A stretch of 64,000 nt of DNA from Buttiauxella agrestis ATCC 33320 (lineage in GTDB: Bacteria; Pseudomonadota; Gammaproteobacteria; Enterobacterales; Enterobacteriaceae), in the NCBI GenBank assembly GCA_024169445.1, contig JALKFA010000001.1:434001-498000 (forward strand). Reading direction: 5' to 3'. Within the stretch, counting starts at the first letter, position 1, and the number at the start of each line of letters is the position of its first letter. The position numbers and the translations under genes were made by a program. The notes beneath the pieces are model-generated. The model saw nothing but the letters and a program-made list of their open reading frames with translations, had not been told where the DNA came from and did not search any database. This document shows, one piece after another, positions 16,224 to 25,637 of the stretch.

Positions 16224-17882
16224 ATGAATACAACTCCTCCCTGGTGGCAACACGGTGTCATTTACCAGATCTACCCGAAGAGTTTCCAGGACACGACTGG
16301 CAGTGGTACCGGTGATTTGATTGGCGTAATTAAGCGCCTGGACTATCTCAAACTGCTTGGTGTGGATGCCATCTGGCTAACACCGTTTTATGTTTCGCCG
16401 CAGGTCGATAACGGCTATGACGTGGCGAACTACTGTGCCATCGATCATACCTACGGCACGCTGGATGACTTTGATTTACTGGTTGCAGGCGCCCACGATC
16501 GCGGTATCCGCGTCGTTCTGGATATGGTGTTTAACCATACTTCCACGCAACATGCATGGTTCCACGAATCGCTGAACAAAGAGAGCCCGTACCGCGAGTT
16601 TTATATCTGGCGCGACGGTACGCCAGACGTTTTACCCAACAACTGGCGCTCTAAATTCGGTGGTAACGCCTGGCGCTGGCACGCAGAGAGCGGCCAGTAT
16701 TATCTGCACCTGTTTGCGCCGGAGCAGGCAGATCTCAACTGGGAAAACCCGCAAGTTCGCGCTGAACTGAAAAAGGTCTGCGAATTCTGGGCCGACCGTG
16801 GCGTAGATGGTTTGCGTCTTGATGTGATCAACCTGGTTTCCAAGGATCAGGATTTCCCGGCTGATATTGAAGGCGGTGACGGGCGTCGTTTTTACACCGA
16901 CGGGCCGCGCATCCACGAATATCTGCAAGAATTAAGCCGCGATGTGTTTGTACCACGCGAGTTAATGACGGTGGGCGAAATGTCCTCCACCACGCTCGAT
17001 AACTGCCAGCAATATGCCGCACTCAACAGCAATGAGCTGTCGATGACGTTCAACTTCCATCACCTGAAAGTGGATTATCCGGACGGGCAAAAATGGGCGC
17101 TGGCAGCCCCTGATTACATCGCACTGAAAGCGATTTTCAGCCACTGGCAACAAGGCATGCACAACGTAGCGTGGAATGCGTTGTTCTGGTGTAACCACGA
17201 CCAGCCGCGCATTGTGTCGCGCTTTGGTGACGAAGGCGAACTGCGTGTGCCGGCAGCCAAAATGCTGGCGATGGTGCTACATGGCATGCAGGGCACGCCG
17301 TATATCTATCAGGGCGAAGAGTTGGGGATGACCAACCCGCACTTCAAACGCATCATTGATTACCGTGATGTCGAAAGCCACAACATGTACGCCGAGTTGC
17401 GCGCCCAGGGCCGCGAGAGTGACAATCTGCTGGCGATCCTCGCCAGTAAATCGCGCGATAACAGCCGTACGCCGATGCAATGGGACGATGGCGAAAACGC
17501 AGGATTTACCACCGGTACGCCGTGGATCAACCTGTGCGATAACTATCAGACCATCAATGCCAGAGCAGCGGTTGACGATGCCGATTCAGTATTTTATGCC
17601 TACCAACGCCTCATCAAACTGCGTAAAGCCAACCCTGTTTTCACCTGGGGTAGTTATCAGGATCTGCTGCCTGAGCATCCGTATTTGTGGTGTTACCGCC
17701 GTGAATGGCAAGGGCAAACACTGGTGGTTGCGGCGAACCTCAGCCGTGAAAATCAATGGTGGATGCCGGAAGCCTTTGAAGGCGACTGGGATGTACTGAT
17801 GAGCAACTACGCTGATGCAGCGGGGAAACCTGGCGAGATCAGCTTACGGCCATTTGAGGCGGTTTATTGGTTGCAGTGTTAA
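16224..17882 (+). CDS. treC: Trehalose-6-phosphate hydrolase
   Basis: TreC is a cytoplasmic GH13 enzyme that splits trehalose-6-phosphate into glucose and glucose-6-phosphate, the step after TreB import. The 552-residue chain shows GH13 motifs in order: DMVFNHTS (about 99–106), the nucleophile in DGLRLDVINL (about 198), the acid/base in TVGEMSS (about 250), and the transition-state stabiliser region WCNHDQPR (about 325). The ATG at 16224 follows TTAGGAATGATTT. Length equals E. coli TreC (551). It is the last gene of the tre operon. Confidence 0.97.
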   Translation: MNTTPPWWQHGVIYQIYPKSFQDTTGSGTGDLIGVIKRLDYLKLLGVDAIWLTPFYVSPQVDNGYDVANYCAIDHTYGTLDDFDLLVAGAHDRGIRVVLDMVFNHTSTQHAWFHESLNKESPYREFYIWRDGTPDVLPNNWRSKFGGNAWRWHAESGQYYLHLFAPEQADLNWENPQVRAELKKVCEFWADRGVDGLRLDVINLVSKDQDFPADIEGGDGRRFYTDGPRIHEYLQELSRDVFVPRELMTVGEMSSTTLDNCQQYAALNSNELSMTFNFHHLKVDYPDGQKWALAAPDYIALKAIFSHWQQGMHNVAWNALFWCNHDQPRIVSRFGDEGELRVPAAKMLAMVLHGMQGTPYIYQGEELGMTNPHFKRIIDYRDVESHNMYAELRAQGRESDNLLAILASKSRDNSRTPMQWDDGENAGFTTGTPWINLCDNYQTINARAAVDDADSVFYAYQRLIKLRKANPVFTWGSYQDLLPEHPYLWCYRREWQGQTLVVAANLSRENQWWMPEAFEGDWDVLMSNYADAAGKPGEISLRPFEAVYWLQC

Positions 17883-17896
17883 TTTCCACCAGGAAG

Positions 17897-17922
17897 GATC
17901 TCCCTAATAATTGAGGGAGATC
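17897..17922 (+). terminator. Hairpin after treC
   Basis: GATCTCCCT (17897–17905) pairs with AGGGAGATC (17914–17922). No T-run follows directly, so termination is possible but weak. It is 14 nt after the treC stop and opens the 348-bp gap before nrdD. Confidence 0.5.
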
Positions 17923-18028
17923 TCTCTGCCAAAATTTTAGGTCTTCTCCGCGTAGCCCATCCTTCCTACTACTACCGATTTACTTTGTTCTGCATCAATA
18001 AAATCGCAAACATCTTTGATGCAAAGCA

Positions 18029-18072
18029 CTACATATAGACCTTAAAATGCGCCCCGACCCCACATATTGTAT
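18029..18072 (+). promoter_or_regulatory. Tandem NrdR-box-like sites upstream of nrdD
   Basis: ACTACATATAGAC (18029–18041) and CCACATATTGTAT (18060–18072) both resemble the NrdR consensus ACAcwAtATaTwGTGT. Their ACATAT cores are 31 bp apart, three helical turns, as in known nrd promoters where NrdR represses when dATP/ATP signals are sufficient. Confidence 0.65.
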
Positions 18073-18121
18073 TTTTCGACTATTATAGCAACAAGTACCA
18101 CAGAGGATTCAGGGGATTATC

Positions 18122-18130
18122 TGTGGATAA
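18122..18130 (-). promoter_or_regulatory. DnaA box (perfect) upstream of nrdD
   Basis: TGTGGATAA on the plus strand is a perfect TTATCCACA DnaA box on the minus strand, 101 nt before the nrdD ATG. A second identical copy lies at 18201–18209. Confidence 0.7.
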
Positions 18131-18200
18131 ACATCGGCTCAAAATCATAAAGCCTATGGCAACGCGAGCAAATTTCGGCTTGCGAACAATTTCAATCCTT

Positions 18201-18209
18201 TGTGGATAA
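18201..18209 (-). promoter_or_regulatory. Second perfect DnaA box upstream of nrdD
   Basis: An identical TTATCCACA nonamer in the same orientation lies 79 bp from the first and 22 nt before the nrdD start codon, within its 5' leader. Confidence 0.7.
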
Positions 18210-18230
18210 CCTTTTTAGAATGGAGAGATC

Positions 18231-20366
18231 ATGACACCGCATGTGATGAAAAGAGACGGGTGCAAAGTGCCTTTCACTTCAGAGCGCATTAAAGAAGCTA
18301 TTCTTCGTGCAGCTAAAGCAGCGGGAGTCGATGACGCAGACTATTGCGCCACCGTCGCAGATATTGTTCGTGCGCAAATGGAAGGCCGCACTCAGGTTGA
18401 TATCGGTGAAATCCAGACTGCCGTGGAAAATCAGCTAATGGCTGGTGACTACAAGCAACTGGCGCGTGCTTATATCGAATATCGTCATGACCGTGATATT
18501 GAGCGCGAAAAACGTGGCCGCTTAAACCAGGAGATCCGCGGTCTGGTTGAACAAACTAACTCCGCCTTGCTCAACGAAAATGCGAATAAAGACAGCAAGG
18601 TTATCCCGACACAGCGCGACCTGTTAGCTGGGATCGTGGCTAAACACTACGCCTCACAGCATTTGTTACCGCGTGATGTGGTACTGGCCCACGAGCGTGG
18701 CGATATTCACTATCACGATCTGGATTACTCCCCGTTCTTCCCGATGTTTAACTGCATGCTTATCGATCTCAAAGGCATGCTGACGCACGGTTTTAAGATG
18801 GGTAATGCGGAAATCGAGCCACCAAAATCCATCTCTACCGCCACAGCGGTGACTGCGCAAATTATTGCTCAGGTTGCCAGCCATATTTACGGCGGCACCA
18901 CGATTAACCGTATTGACGAAGTGCTGGCGCCATTTGTCACCGCAAGCTTTGAAAAACACCGTGAAACCGCCGAGGAATGGCAGATCCCGGATGCCGAAGG
19001 TTATGCGCTTTCCCGTACTGAGAAAGAGTGTTATGACGCCTTCCAGTCCCTGGAATATGAAGTGAATACGCTGCATACAGCCAATGGTCAGACGCCGTTT
19101 GTCACCTTTGGTTTTGGCCTGGGAACTAGTTGGGAATCACGTCTGATTCAGAAATCTATTCTGCGTAATCGCATCGCAGGTCTGGGCAAAAACCGCAAAA
19201 CGGCGGTGTTCCCGAAACTGGTATTTGCTATCAAAGAGGGTCTGAACCACAAGGCTGGCGATGCAAACTATGACATTAAACAGTTGGCTCTGGAGTGCGC
19301 CAGCAAGCGCATGTACCCGGATATCCTGAACTATGACCAGGTCGTGAAAGTGACCGGCTCGTTCAAAACACCAATGGGCTGCCGTAGTTTCCTTGGCGTA
19401 TATGAAGAGAACGGCGAACAGATTCACGATGGCCGTAATAACATCGGCGTGATCAGCCTGAACTTGCCGCGTATTGCGCTGGAAGCAAAAGGCGATGAAG
19501 CCACGTTCTGGACGCTGCTCGAAAGCCGCCTGGAGCTGGCTTTTAAAGCCCTGATGACGCGTATCGCACGGCTGGAAGGAGTGAAAGCTCGCGTTGCGCC
19601 AATCCTGTATATGGAAGGGGCTTGCGGTGTGCGCCTGAAAGCCGACGACGACGTTTCTGAGATTTTCAAAAATGGCCGTGCGTCGATTTCCCTGGGTTAC
19701 ATCGGCATCCACGAAACGGTGAATGCGCTGTTTGGTAATCAGCACGTTTACGACAGCGAAGAACTGCGTGCGAAAGCCGTGGCAATTGTTGAGCGTCTGC
19801 GCCAGGCAACTGACACATGGAAAGAAGAAACGGGCTACGGTTTCAGCCTTTACAGCACGCCAAGTGAAAACCTGTGCGACCGCTTCTGCCGTCTTGATAC
19901 CGCTGAGTTTGGCGTGGTTGCTGGCGTGACGGATAAAGGTTACTACACCAACAGCTTCCACTTAGATGTTGAGAAGAAAGTTAACCCTTACGACAAAATC
20001 GACTTTGAAGCTGCCTATCCGCCAGTAGCGAACGGCGGTTTCATCTGTTACGGCGAATACCCGAACATTCAGCACAACCTGAAAGCGCTGGAAGATGTCT
20101 GGGATTACAGCTACCAACACGTTCCGTACTACGGCACTAACACGCCAATTGATGAGTGCTACGAATGTGGCTTTACCGGTGAGTTTGAATGCACCAGCAA
20201 AGGCTTCACCTGCCCGAAATGTGGTAACCACGACGCCGCTCGCGTCTCGGTAACGCGCCGCGTTTGCGGTTACCTCGGCAGCCCGGATGCTCGCCCGTTT
20301 AACGCCGGCAAGCAAGAAGAAGTGAAGCGCCGCGTGAAGCACCTCGGCAACGGGCAGATCGGCTAA
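18231..20366 (+). CDS. nrdD: Anaerobic ribonucleoside-triphosphate reductase
   Basis: NrdD is the class III ribonucleotide reductase that makes dNTPs from NTPs without oxygen, using a glycyl radical and formate. The 711-residue chain has an N-terminal ATP-cone (MKRDGCKVPFTSERIKEAIL) for allosteric control and the ten-stranded catalytic barrel. The C-terminal zinc site CYECGFTGEFEC..CPKCG precedes the glycyl-radical motif RRVCGYLGSP (Gly about 680). The ATG at 18231 has GGAGAG 6 nt upstream. It is followed without a gap by its activase nrdG. The promoter shows NrdR-like and DnaA boxes. Confidence 0.98.
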   Translation: MTPHVMKRDGCKVPFTSERIKEAILRAAKAAGVDDADYCATVADIVRAQMEGRTQVDIGEIQTAVENQLMAGDYKQLARAYIEYRHDRDIEREKRGRLNQEIRGLVEQTNSALLNENANKDSKVIPTQRDLLAGIVAKHYASQHLLPRDVVLAHERGDIHYHDLDYSPFFPMFNCMLIDLKGMLTHGFKMGNAEIEPPKSISTATAVTAQIIAQVASHIYGGTTINRIDEVLAPFVTASFEKHRETAEEWQIPDAEGYALSRTEKECYDAFQSLEYEVNTLHTANGQTPFVTFGFGLGTSWESRLIQKSILRNRIAGLGKNRKTAVFPKLVFAIKEGLNHKAGDANYDIKQLALECASKRMYPDILNYDQVVKVTGSFKTPMGCRSFLGVYEENGEQIHDGRNNIGVISLNLPRIALEAKGDEATFWTLLESRLELAFKALMTRIARLEGVKARVAPILYMEGACGVRLKADDDVSEIFKNGRASISLGYIGIHETVNALFGNQHVYDSEELRAKAVAIVERLRQATDTWKEETGYGFSLYSTPSENLCDRFCRLDTAEFGVVAGVTDKGYYTNSFHLDVEKKVNPYDKIDFEAAYPPVANGGFICYGEYPNIQHNLKALEDVWDYSYQHVPYYGTNTPIDECYECGFTGEFECTSKGFTCPKCGNHDAARVSVTRRVCGYLGSPDARPFNAGKQEEVKRRVKHLGNGQIG

Positions 20367-20831
20367 GTGAACATGCACCAGTATTACCCGGTTGATATTG
20401 TTAACGGGCCGGGTACCCGCTGCACACTGTTTGTTTCAGGCTGCGTGCATGAGTGCGCAGGCTGTTATAACAAAAGCACATGGCGGGTGAATTCCGGTGT
20501 GCCGTTCACGCAGGAGATGGAAGACCGGATCATTAACGATCTTAATGACACGCGTATCCGCCGCCAGGGGTTGTCGCTTTCAGGCGGCGATCCGCTTCAT
20601 CCGCAAAATATCGCGGATGTGTTGAAACTGGTGCGACGAGTGAAAACGGAATGTCCCGGCAAAGATATCTGGATGTGGACGGGCTATAGGCTTGAAGAAT
20701 TAACCGAAGCTCAACGCGAAGTTGTTGATTTAATCAATGTGCTGATCGACGGTAAATTTGTTCAGGATCTCAAAGACCCGTCGCTTGTCTGGCGCGGCAG
20801 CAGCAACCAGGTTGTGCATCATTTACGATAA
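20367..20831 (+). CDS. nrdG: Anaerobic ribonucleotide reductase-activating protein
   Basis: NrdG is the radical-SAM activase that abstracts a hydrogen from the NrdD glycine. The 154-residue chain carries the CX3CX2C cluster motif in CVHECAGCYNK (about 26–33), the SGGDPL motif and a typical small activase barrel. Translation is taken from the GTG directly after the nrdD stop, because that aligns with E. coli NrdG (154 aa, MN.HQYYPVD); an ATG two codons later is possible. Zero spacing to nrdD indicates translational coupling. Confidence 0.95.
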   Translation: MNMHQYYPVDIVNGPGTRCTLFVSGCVHECAGCYNKSTWRVNSGVPFTQEMEDRIINDLNDTRIRRQGLSLSGGDPLHPQNIADVLKLVRRVKTECPGKDIWMWTGYRLEELTEAQREVVDLINVLIDGKFVQDLKDPSLVWRGSSNQVVHHLR

Positions 20832-20838
20832 AGCCCCT

Positions 20839-20918
20839 CGTAGGTCGGATAAGCGCAGCGTCATCCGGCACCACTGATGCAAATGGTGGATGACGCTAAA
20901 ACGCTTATCCACCCTACA
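20839..20918. repeat. REP pair at the nrdG / yraR synteny junction
   Basis: GTAGGTCGGATAAGCGCAGCGTCATCCGGC (20840–20869) is followed by the inverted unit GGTGGATGACGC..GCTTATCCACCCTAC (20885–20917). The units are the same as those at 16108–16182 but in reversed order. It lies between convergent nrdG and yraR, genes that are not neighbours in E. coli. Confidence 0.8.
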
Positions 20919-20926
20919 AAAACACG

Positions 20927-21568
20927 TTAATCACCCTTTGCCAGCAATCTGAGGTCATGTGAATCCAGAATGTTCACGCCTTCGCGAGAGGGAGCCAGCG
21001 CTTCTCGCAACATCGTCTTTGCCACATCCCGCGCTTCAATGGATTTCCATTTCCCCGGCATGATTTTAAACAACGGCGCCAACAGCGATTCATTAAAGCG
21101 TTGTGATTCACGATGCCCAAGCAGCATAGACGGGCGAGCAATGGTTAAACGTGGCCAGTTCTGCGCGATAAGCGCCTCTTCCATTTCCCCTTTCACCCGG
21201 TTGTAGAAGAACGGTGATTTGCTGTTTGCACCGATAGCGCTGACCACCAGCATATGTTTTGCCCCCAGACGCAAGCCGGTTATCGCGGTATCCACCACCA
21301 GCGTGTAATCCGCTAATACAAAAGCCTCTTTGCTACCCGCTTCTTTCATAGTGGTACCGAGACAACAAAAGACCGTATCAAGCGGCTCGGTTAATTGTGT
21401 GAGTGCGTCACTCAACTGAGGATCGTAGGGATTGGTGACGTTGTTCATCGCAGGCAAGGGACGCCTTGTCGCCGCAATGATGTGGCTGACTTGCGGCGCA
21501 TTGATCAACATGCGTAATAGATGTCCACCAATGAGACCTGTGGCCCCTGTTAGCAAAACCCGGCTCAT
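20927..21568 (-). CDS. yraR: NAD(P)-binding SDR-like oxidoreductase YraR
   Basis: This 213-residue atypical short-chain dehydrogenase/NmrA-like protein begins with the dinucleotide-binding motif [15 protein letters not shown] and has the conserved segments [15 protein letters not shown] and [12 protein letters not shown], the last holding the Tyr-x3-Lys pair. It closely matches E. coli YraR, whose physiological substrate is unknown. In E. coli yraR is followed by yhbO and yhbP; here yhbP follows directly. It is oriented toward nrdG across a REP pair. Confidence 0.9.
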   Translation of the reverse strand: MSRVLLTGATGLIGGHLLRMLINAPQVSHIIAATRRPLPAMNNVTNPYDPQLSDALTQLTEPLDTVFCCLGTTMKEAGSKEAFVLADYTLVVDTAITGLRLGAKHMLVVSAIGANSKSPFFYNRVKGEMEEALIAQNWPRLTIARPSMLLGHRESQRFNESLLAPLFKIMPGKWKSIEARDVAKTMLREALAPSREGVNILDSHDLRLLAKGD

Positions 21569-21583
21569 AAGTTCTCCTTTCGC

Positions 21584-22078
<495 letters not shown>

Positions 22079-22080
22079 CT

Positions 22081-22389
22081 ATGTCTCCCTGGTATCTCTA
22101 TTTAGTCCGCACTCTCGATAACCGTTTATATACGGGCATTACCACTAATGTGGAGCGCCGTTTCTCACAGCATCAAACAGGGAAAGGTGCGAAAGCGCTG
22201 CGCGGGAAAGGCGAACTTACACTGGCATTCAGCCATTTGGTGGGCGATCGTTCCAGTGCGTTACGCCTGGAATATCGCATCAAACAACTACCGAAAGCGA
22301 GCAAAGAGATGTTGGTAAAGGGGATACTGCCTTTTGAAGACCTGCTGGCAGATCTTCAAAAGACTCCGGAAATTAAAACTCCCGGTTGA
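22081..22389 (+). CDS. yhbQ: GIY-YIG domain protein YhbQ
   Basis: This 102-residue protein consists almost wholly of a GIY-YIG nuclease domain. It has [18 protein letters not shown] at the start (the Y..GIT motif), then R ([16 protein letters not shown]) and a conserved Glu ([10 protein letters not shown]). E. coli YhbQ has been reported to nick or cleave DNA in vitro; its cellular role is unclear. The last 17 nt overlap the 3' end of the convergent yhbS. Confidence 0.9.
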   Translation: MSPWYLYLVRTLDNRLYTGITTNVERRFSQHQTGKGAKALRGKGELTLAFSHLVGDRSSALRLEYRIKQLPKASKEMLVKGILPFEDLLADLQKTPEIKTPG

Positions 22390-22879
22390 AATGCTCGTGG
22401 TATTCCACCAGTCCTGAAACACCAGTCAGCGCATCGTCAGCTAACGGATGGATCAGGAAATAAGCTTCGGTGTCTGGCCAGGCACAGCGTAAGCCGTATT
22501 GAGCGGCAGGAACAAAACCAAAGCGGCTGTAGAGTTCCGGCTCACCTAAAGTCACAACGGCTGCGTAACCAAACTCATTGAGCGAATCCAGTCCTTCGTA
22601 AACCAGTTGCTTCGCCAGGCCCTGCCCACGGTAAGCTTCATCAACGGCAAGCGGCGCAAGCCCCACCCATTGCAGCTCTTCACCTTCTACGGCGACAGGA
22701 CTGAAAGCGGCGTAACCCACAACCTGACCTTCGTCATCAGTGGCAACAACGCCAAGCGTTAGCAGGCCGTCTTCTCGTAAATCTTTGACCAAATCGGCTT
22801 CACCATCACCTTTAAAAGAACGGCGAAGTAAGGCGTCGATGCCCGGAGCATCAATGGGTATTTCTACACGAATTAGCAT
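22373..22879 (-). CDS. yhbS: GNAT-family N-acetyltransferase YhbS
   Basis: This 168-residue GNAT protein matches E. coli YhbS (167 aa). The acetyl-CoA-binding motif is visible as [15 protein letters not shown] (R/Q-x-x-G-x-A form), with the preceding strand VGLAPLAV and the later FGFVPA typical of GNATs. The substrate is not known with certainty. The start overlaps the end of ubiT by 7 nt, so the two are cotranscribed and probably translationally coupled. Confidence 0.9.
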   Translation of the reverse strand: MLIRVEIPIDAPGIDALLRRSFKGDGEADLVKDLREDGLLTLGVVATDDEGQVVGYAAFSPVAVEGEELQWVGLAPLAVDEAYRGQGLAKQLVYEGLDSLNEFGYAAVVTLGEPELYSRFGFVPAAQYGLRCAWPDTEAYFLIHPLADDALTGVSGLVEYHEHFNREF

Positions 22880-23397
22880 GGCTCACCTACCGAGTTACTT
22901 TCTGGAGCAGACTGATATTTCATACCTGCTTCGACAAAATCAGCCAGTTGTAGCAGCAGCATGCGTAATGGTTTAGGCATCGCATCCAGCTCAATGGCAT
23001 CCATTAGGTTTTTAACATATAGCCCAAGTTCAGTGTCGCCTTCAATGACCAAACGGCGCTGGAAAAACAAGGTATCCGGATCTTGCTTGCGGGCTGCGAT
23101 CATCAACAGATCGTTGGCGGTTGCACTGAAGCTGACATCTGCTGGGGCATCTTCACGCACTACCAGTTTATTATCTTGTACCGAAGTAAACCACTTCAGA
23201 TCGAGGTCGCGTACTTCAATACTTAACCAGCGTCCCTCAAGAAATTCTAGCTCACCCTCTTCCATCGCCTGACGAAACTGCCAGCCAAGTACCTGCTCTA
23301 GCACCTGGCGCTTTAGAGCAAAGGGCGTCAGTTTAACCGGTGTTCTTAACAGTGACGGGCCAAGATGGACCAGGCGTGAACGCAATTTATCCAACAC
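22873..23397 (-). CDS. ubiT: Ubiquinone anaerobic biosynthesis accessory factor UbiT
   Basis: UbiT (YhbT) is an SCP2-domain lipid-binding protein that, with UbiU and UbiV, supports O2-independent ubiquinone synthesis in E. coli. It probably binds prenyl intermediates. The 174-residue chain has an amphipathic N-terminal helix and the SCP2 fold (about 40–140; ADVSFSATANDLLMIAARKQDPDTLFFQRRLVIEGDTELG). It is divergent from ubiUV with a 258-bp shared regulatory gap, as in E. coli. Confidence 0.93.
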   Translation of the reverse strand: MLDKLRSRLVHLGPSLLRTPVKLTPFALKRQVLEQVLGWQFRQAMEEGELEFLEGRWLSIEVRDLDLKWFTSVQDNKLVVREDAPADVSFSATANDLLMIAARKQDPDTLFFQRRLVIEGDTELGLYVKNLMDAIELDAMPKPLRMLLLQLADFVEAGMKYQSAPESNSVGEPC

Positions 23398-23531
23398 GAG
23401 CTTTACTCCTTGAGAAATTTATCCGCTATTTTGCCACACCAACTATTCTCCGTAGCGGTGCAAATCAACAATTACGCGGGTTATCAAGACGACTTATAGG
23501 TCACATCAATAAGCGATCAATACGCCATTAG

Positions 23532-23545
23532 CTGCCTTAAATCAA
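23532..23545. promoter_or_regulatory. Possible FNR half-site in the ubiT/ubiU divergent region
   Basis: CTGCCTTAAATCAA contains one good FNR half (ATCAA, equal to TTGAT on the minus strand) and a poor second half. ubiUVT are FNR-linked in E. coli, so an oxygen-responsive site is expected in this gap, but the sequence match is weak. Confidence 0.35.
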
Positions 23546-23655
23546 AATTTGTCGCTGTCGGGTTAACTAAAATCCCAGTTCGTTAACAATTTTGCGGCCC
23601 TTGCCTTGGGCTGCACGGGTCACCTCTGAGGTTTCCCGATGATTCAGGATAAATT

Positions 23656-24651
23656 ATGGAGTTGCTTTGCCCAGCCGGAAACTTACCGGCGTTGAAAGCG
23701 GCCATCGATAATGGTGCCGACGCGGTTTACATTGGTCTTAAAGATGATACCAACGCACGCCATTTTGCTGGACTGAATTTCACGGAGAAGAAACTGCAAG
23801 AAGCGGTAAGTTACGTGCATCAACATCGCCGTAAGCTCCATATCGCTATCAATACGTTCGCGCACCCTGACGGCTACGTGCGCTGGCAACGAGCAGTGGA
23901 TATGGCAGCGCAACTCGGAGCCGATGCCCTCATTTTGGCTGACCTCGCTATGCTTGAATACGCGGCTGAGCGTTATCCGCATATCGAACGCCATGTTTCA
24001 GTACAAGCTTCCGCCACCAACGAAGAAGCGATTCGTTTTTATCATCGTCATTTCGACGTGGCTCGTGTCGTTCTGCCGCGTGTGTTATCCATTCATCAGG
24101 TAAAACAGTTAGCCCGCGTGACACCGGTGCCACTGGAGGTTTTCGCTTTCGGTAGCCTGTGCATCATGGCGGAAGGTCGCTGTTATCTTTCTTCTTATCT
24201 GACTGGCGAGTCGCCAAATACGGTGGGCGCATGCTCTCCTGCGCGCTTTGTTCGTTGGCAACAAACGCCACAAGGTCTGGAATCACGCCTCAATGATGTG
24301 CTGATTGACCGTTACCAGGATGGCGAAAACGCCGGTTACCCGACGCTTTGTAAAGGGCGCTATCTGGTTGATGATCAGAAATATCACGCGCTAGAAGAGC
24401 CAACCAGCCTGAACACGCTTGAGCTGCTGCCTGAATTACTCGCCGCAAATATTGCATCCGTGAAAATCGAAGGTCGCCAACGTAGCCCGGCGTATGTCAG
24501 CCAGGTCGCTAAAGTGTGGCGTCAGGCAATCGACCGCTGCATGGCCGATCCTGAAAATTACCGTGCACAACCGGCATGGATGGAAGCATTAGGGGCGATG
24601 GCCGAAGGCACACAAACCACTCTCGGTGCCTATCACCGTAAATGGCAGTAG
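23656..24651 (+). CDS. ubiU: Anaerobic ubiquinone hydroxylation factor UbiU
   Basis: UbiU (YhbU) is a U32-family (peptidase-like) protein that forms a complex with UbiV and carries a 4Fe-4S cluster needed for O2-independent hydroxylations of ubiquinone precursors, with prephenate as oxygen donor in the current model. The 331-residue chain starts MELLCPAGNLPALKAAIDNGADAVY, typical of U32. Candidate cluster cysteines are seen in GSLCIMAEGRCYLSSY, VGACSPAR and PTLCKGR. The U32 signature near VKIEGRQRSPAYV is intact. The stop lies 8 nt before the ubiV start. Confidence 0.95.
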   Translation: MELLCPAGNLPALKAAIDNGADAVYIGLKDDTNARHFAGLNFTEKKLQEAVSYVHQHRRKLHIAINTFAHPDGYVRWQRAVDMAAQLGADALILADLAMLEYAAERYPHIERHVSVQASATNEEAIRFYHRHFDVARVVLPRVLSIHQVKQLARVTPVPLEVFAFGSLCIMAEGRCYLSSYLTGESPNTVGACSPARFVRWQQTPQGLESRLNDVLIDRYQDGENAGYPTLCKGRYLVDDQKYHALEEPTSLNTLELLPELLAANIASVKIEGRQRSPAYVSQVAKVWRQAIDRCMADPENYRAQPAWMEALGAMAEGTQTTLGAYHRKWQ

Positions 24652-24659
24652 GATATCCC

Positions 24660-25544
24660 ATGAAATATTCATTAGGGCCAGTGTTGTATTATTGGCCAAA
24701 AGAGACGCTGGAAAAGTTTTACCAGGCTGCGGCAAAAAGCAGTGCTGAAACTATTTATCTTGGTGAGTCGGTATGCAGCAAACGTCGTGCTACCAAGACG
24801 GGTGAATGGCTGGATATGGCGAAAAGCCTGGCAAGCCAGGGCAAGCAAGTGGTGCTCTCTACTTTGGCACTGGTTCAAGCTCCGTCTGAGTTGAACGAGC
24901 TAAAACGCTATGTTGAGAATGGCGAGTTCCTGATTGAAGCCAATGACCTTGGTGCCGTGAACATGGCGGCAGAACGCAAGCTGCCATTTGTCGCCGGGCA
25001 TGCGCTTAACTGTTACAACGCAGTGACGCTGCGCTTGCTGCTCAAACAAGGCATGGTTCGTTGGTGCATGCCTGTGGAGCTGTCGCGAGATTGGCTGAAA
25101 AACATGTTGATTCAGTGCGATGAGTTGGGCATCCGCAACAAGTTTGAAGTTGAAGTCCTCAGTTACGGGCACTTGCCACTGGCCTACTCTGCCCGTTGTT
25201 TTACCGCTCGTTCCGAAGATAAGCCAAAAGATGAATGCGAAACCTGCTGCATTAAATATCCTGTCGGGCGCAACATGCTTTCACAGGAAAATCAGCAAGT
25301 GTTTGTGCTTAATGGCATTCAAACCATGAGCGGTTATGTTTACAACCTCGGTAACGAACTGGCATCAATGAAAGGCCTGGTCGACATGGTGCGTTTATCG
25401 CCAATGGGCATGGATACCCTGCGCGTGCTGGAAGCATTCCGAAAAAATGAGAACGGCAATGCGCCTTTAACTCTGGCACAGCAAAGCGATTGTAATGGCT
25501 ACTGGCGGCGCGTCGCAGGCTTAGAGTTAGTCACTCAGAGCTGA
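24660..25544 (+). CDS. ubiV: Anaerobic ubiquinone hydroxylation factor UbiV
   Basis: UbiV (YhbV) is the 4Fe-4S U32-family partner of UbiU. The 294-residue chain begins MKYSLGPVLYYWPKET as in E. coli. The cluster cysteines are CSKRR near residue 38 and the group ARCFTARSEDKPKDECETCC at about 178–198. The ATG at 24660 is preferred over an in-frame upstream start because AGGATAT lies just before it and the E. coli protein starts there. It is cotranscribed with ubiU. Confidence 0.94.
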   Translation: MKYSLGPVLYYWPKETLEKFYQAAAKSSAETIYLGESVCSKRRATKTGEWLDMAKSLASQGKQVVLSTLALVQAPSELNELKRYVENGEFLIEANDLGAVNMAAERKLPFVAGHALNCYNAVTLRLLLKQGMVRWCMPVELSRDWLKNMLIQCDELGIRNKFEVEVLSYGHLPLAYSARCFTARSEDKPKDECETCCIKYPVGRNMLSQENQQVFVLNGIQTMSGYVYNLGNELASMKGLVDMVRLSPMGMDTLRVLEAFRKNENGNAPLTLAQQSDCNGYWRRVAGLELVTQS

Positions 25545-25549
25545 GAAAA

Positions 25550-25634
25550 GGCTCACTTTGTTACTTAAATGTTGATGATTTTCAGCAATACTGAAGAGAT
25601 TATCAGCAAACGTAGTACCCAAACAAAGTGAGCC
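25550..25634 (+). promoter_or_regulatory. 13-bp perfect inverted repeat spanning the yhbW upstream region
   Basis: GGCTCACTTTGTT (25550–25562) and AACAAAGTGAGCC (25622–25634) are perfect complements separated by 59 nt. The right arm ends 3 nt before the yhbW ATG and includes its only purine-rich ribosome-binding stretch (AAAGTGAG). In a readthrough ubiUV transcript the pairing would hide that site. Confidence 0.65.
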
Positions 25635-25637
25635 GTT

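Noticed and set aside
17992-18020. GCATCAA…TTGATGC inverted repeat considered as an FNR site for nrdDG
   Set aside because: FNR sites read TTGAT-N4-ATCAA; here the halves are in reversed order with long spacing, so the match is not to the FNR motif.
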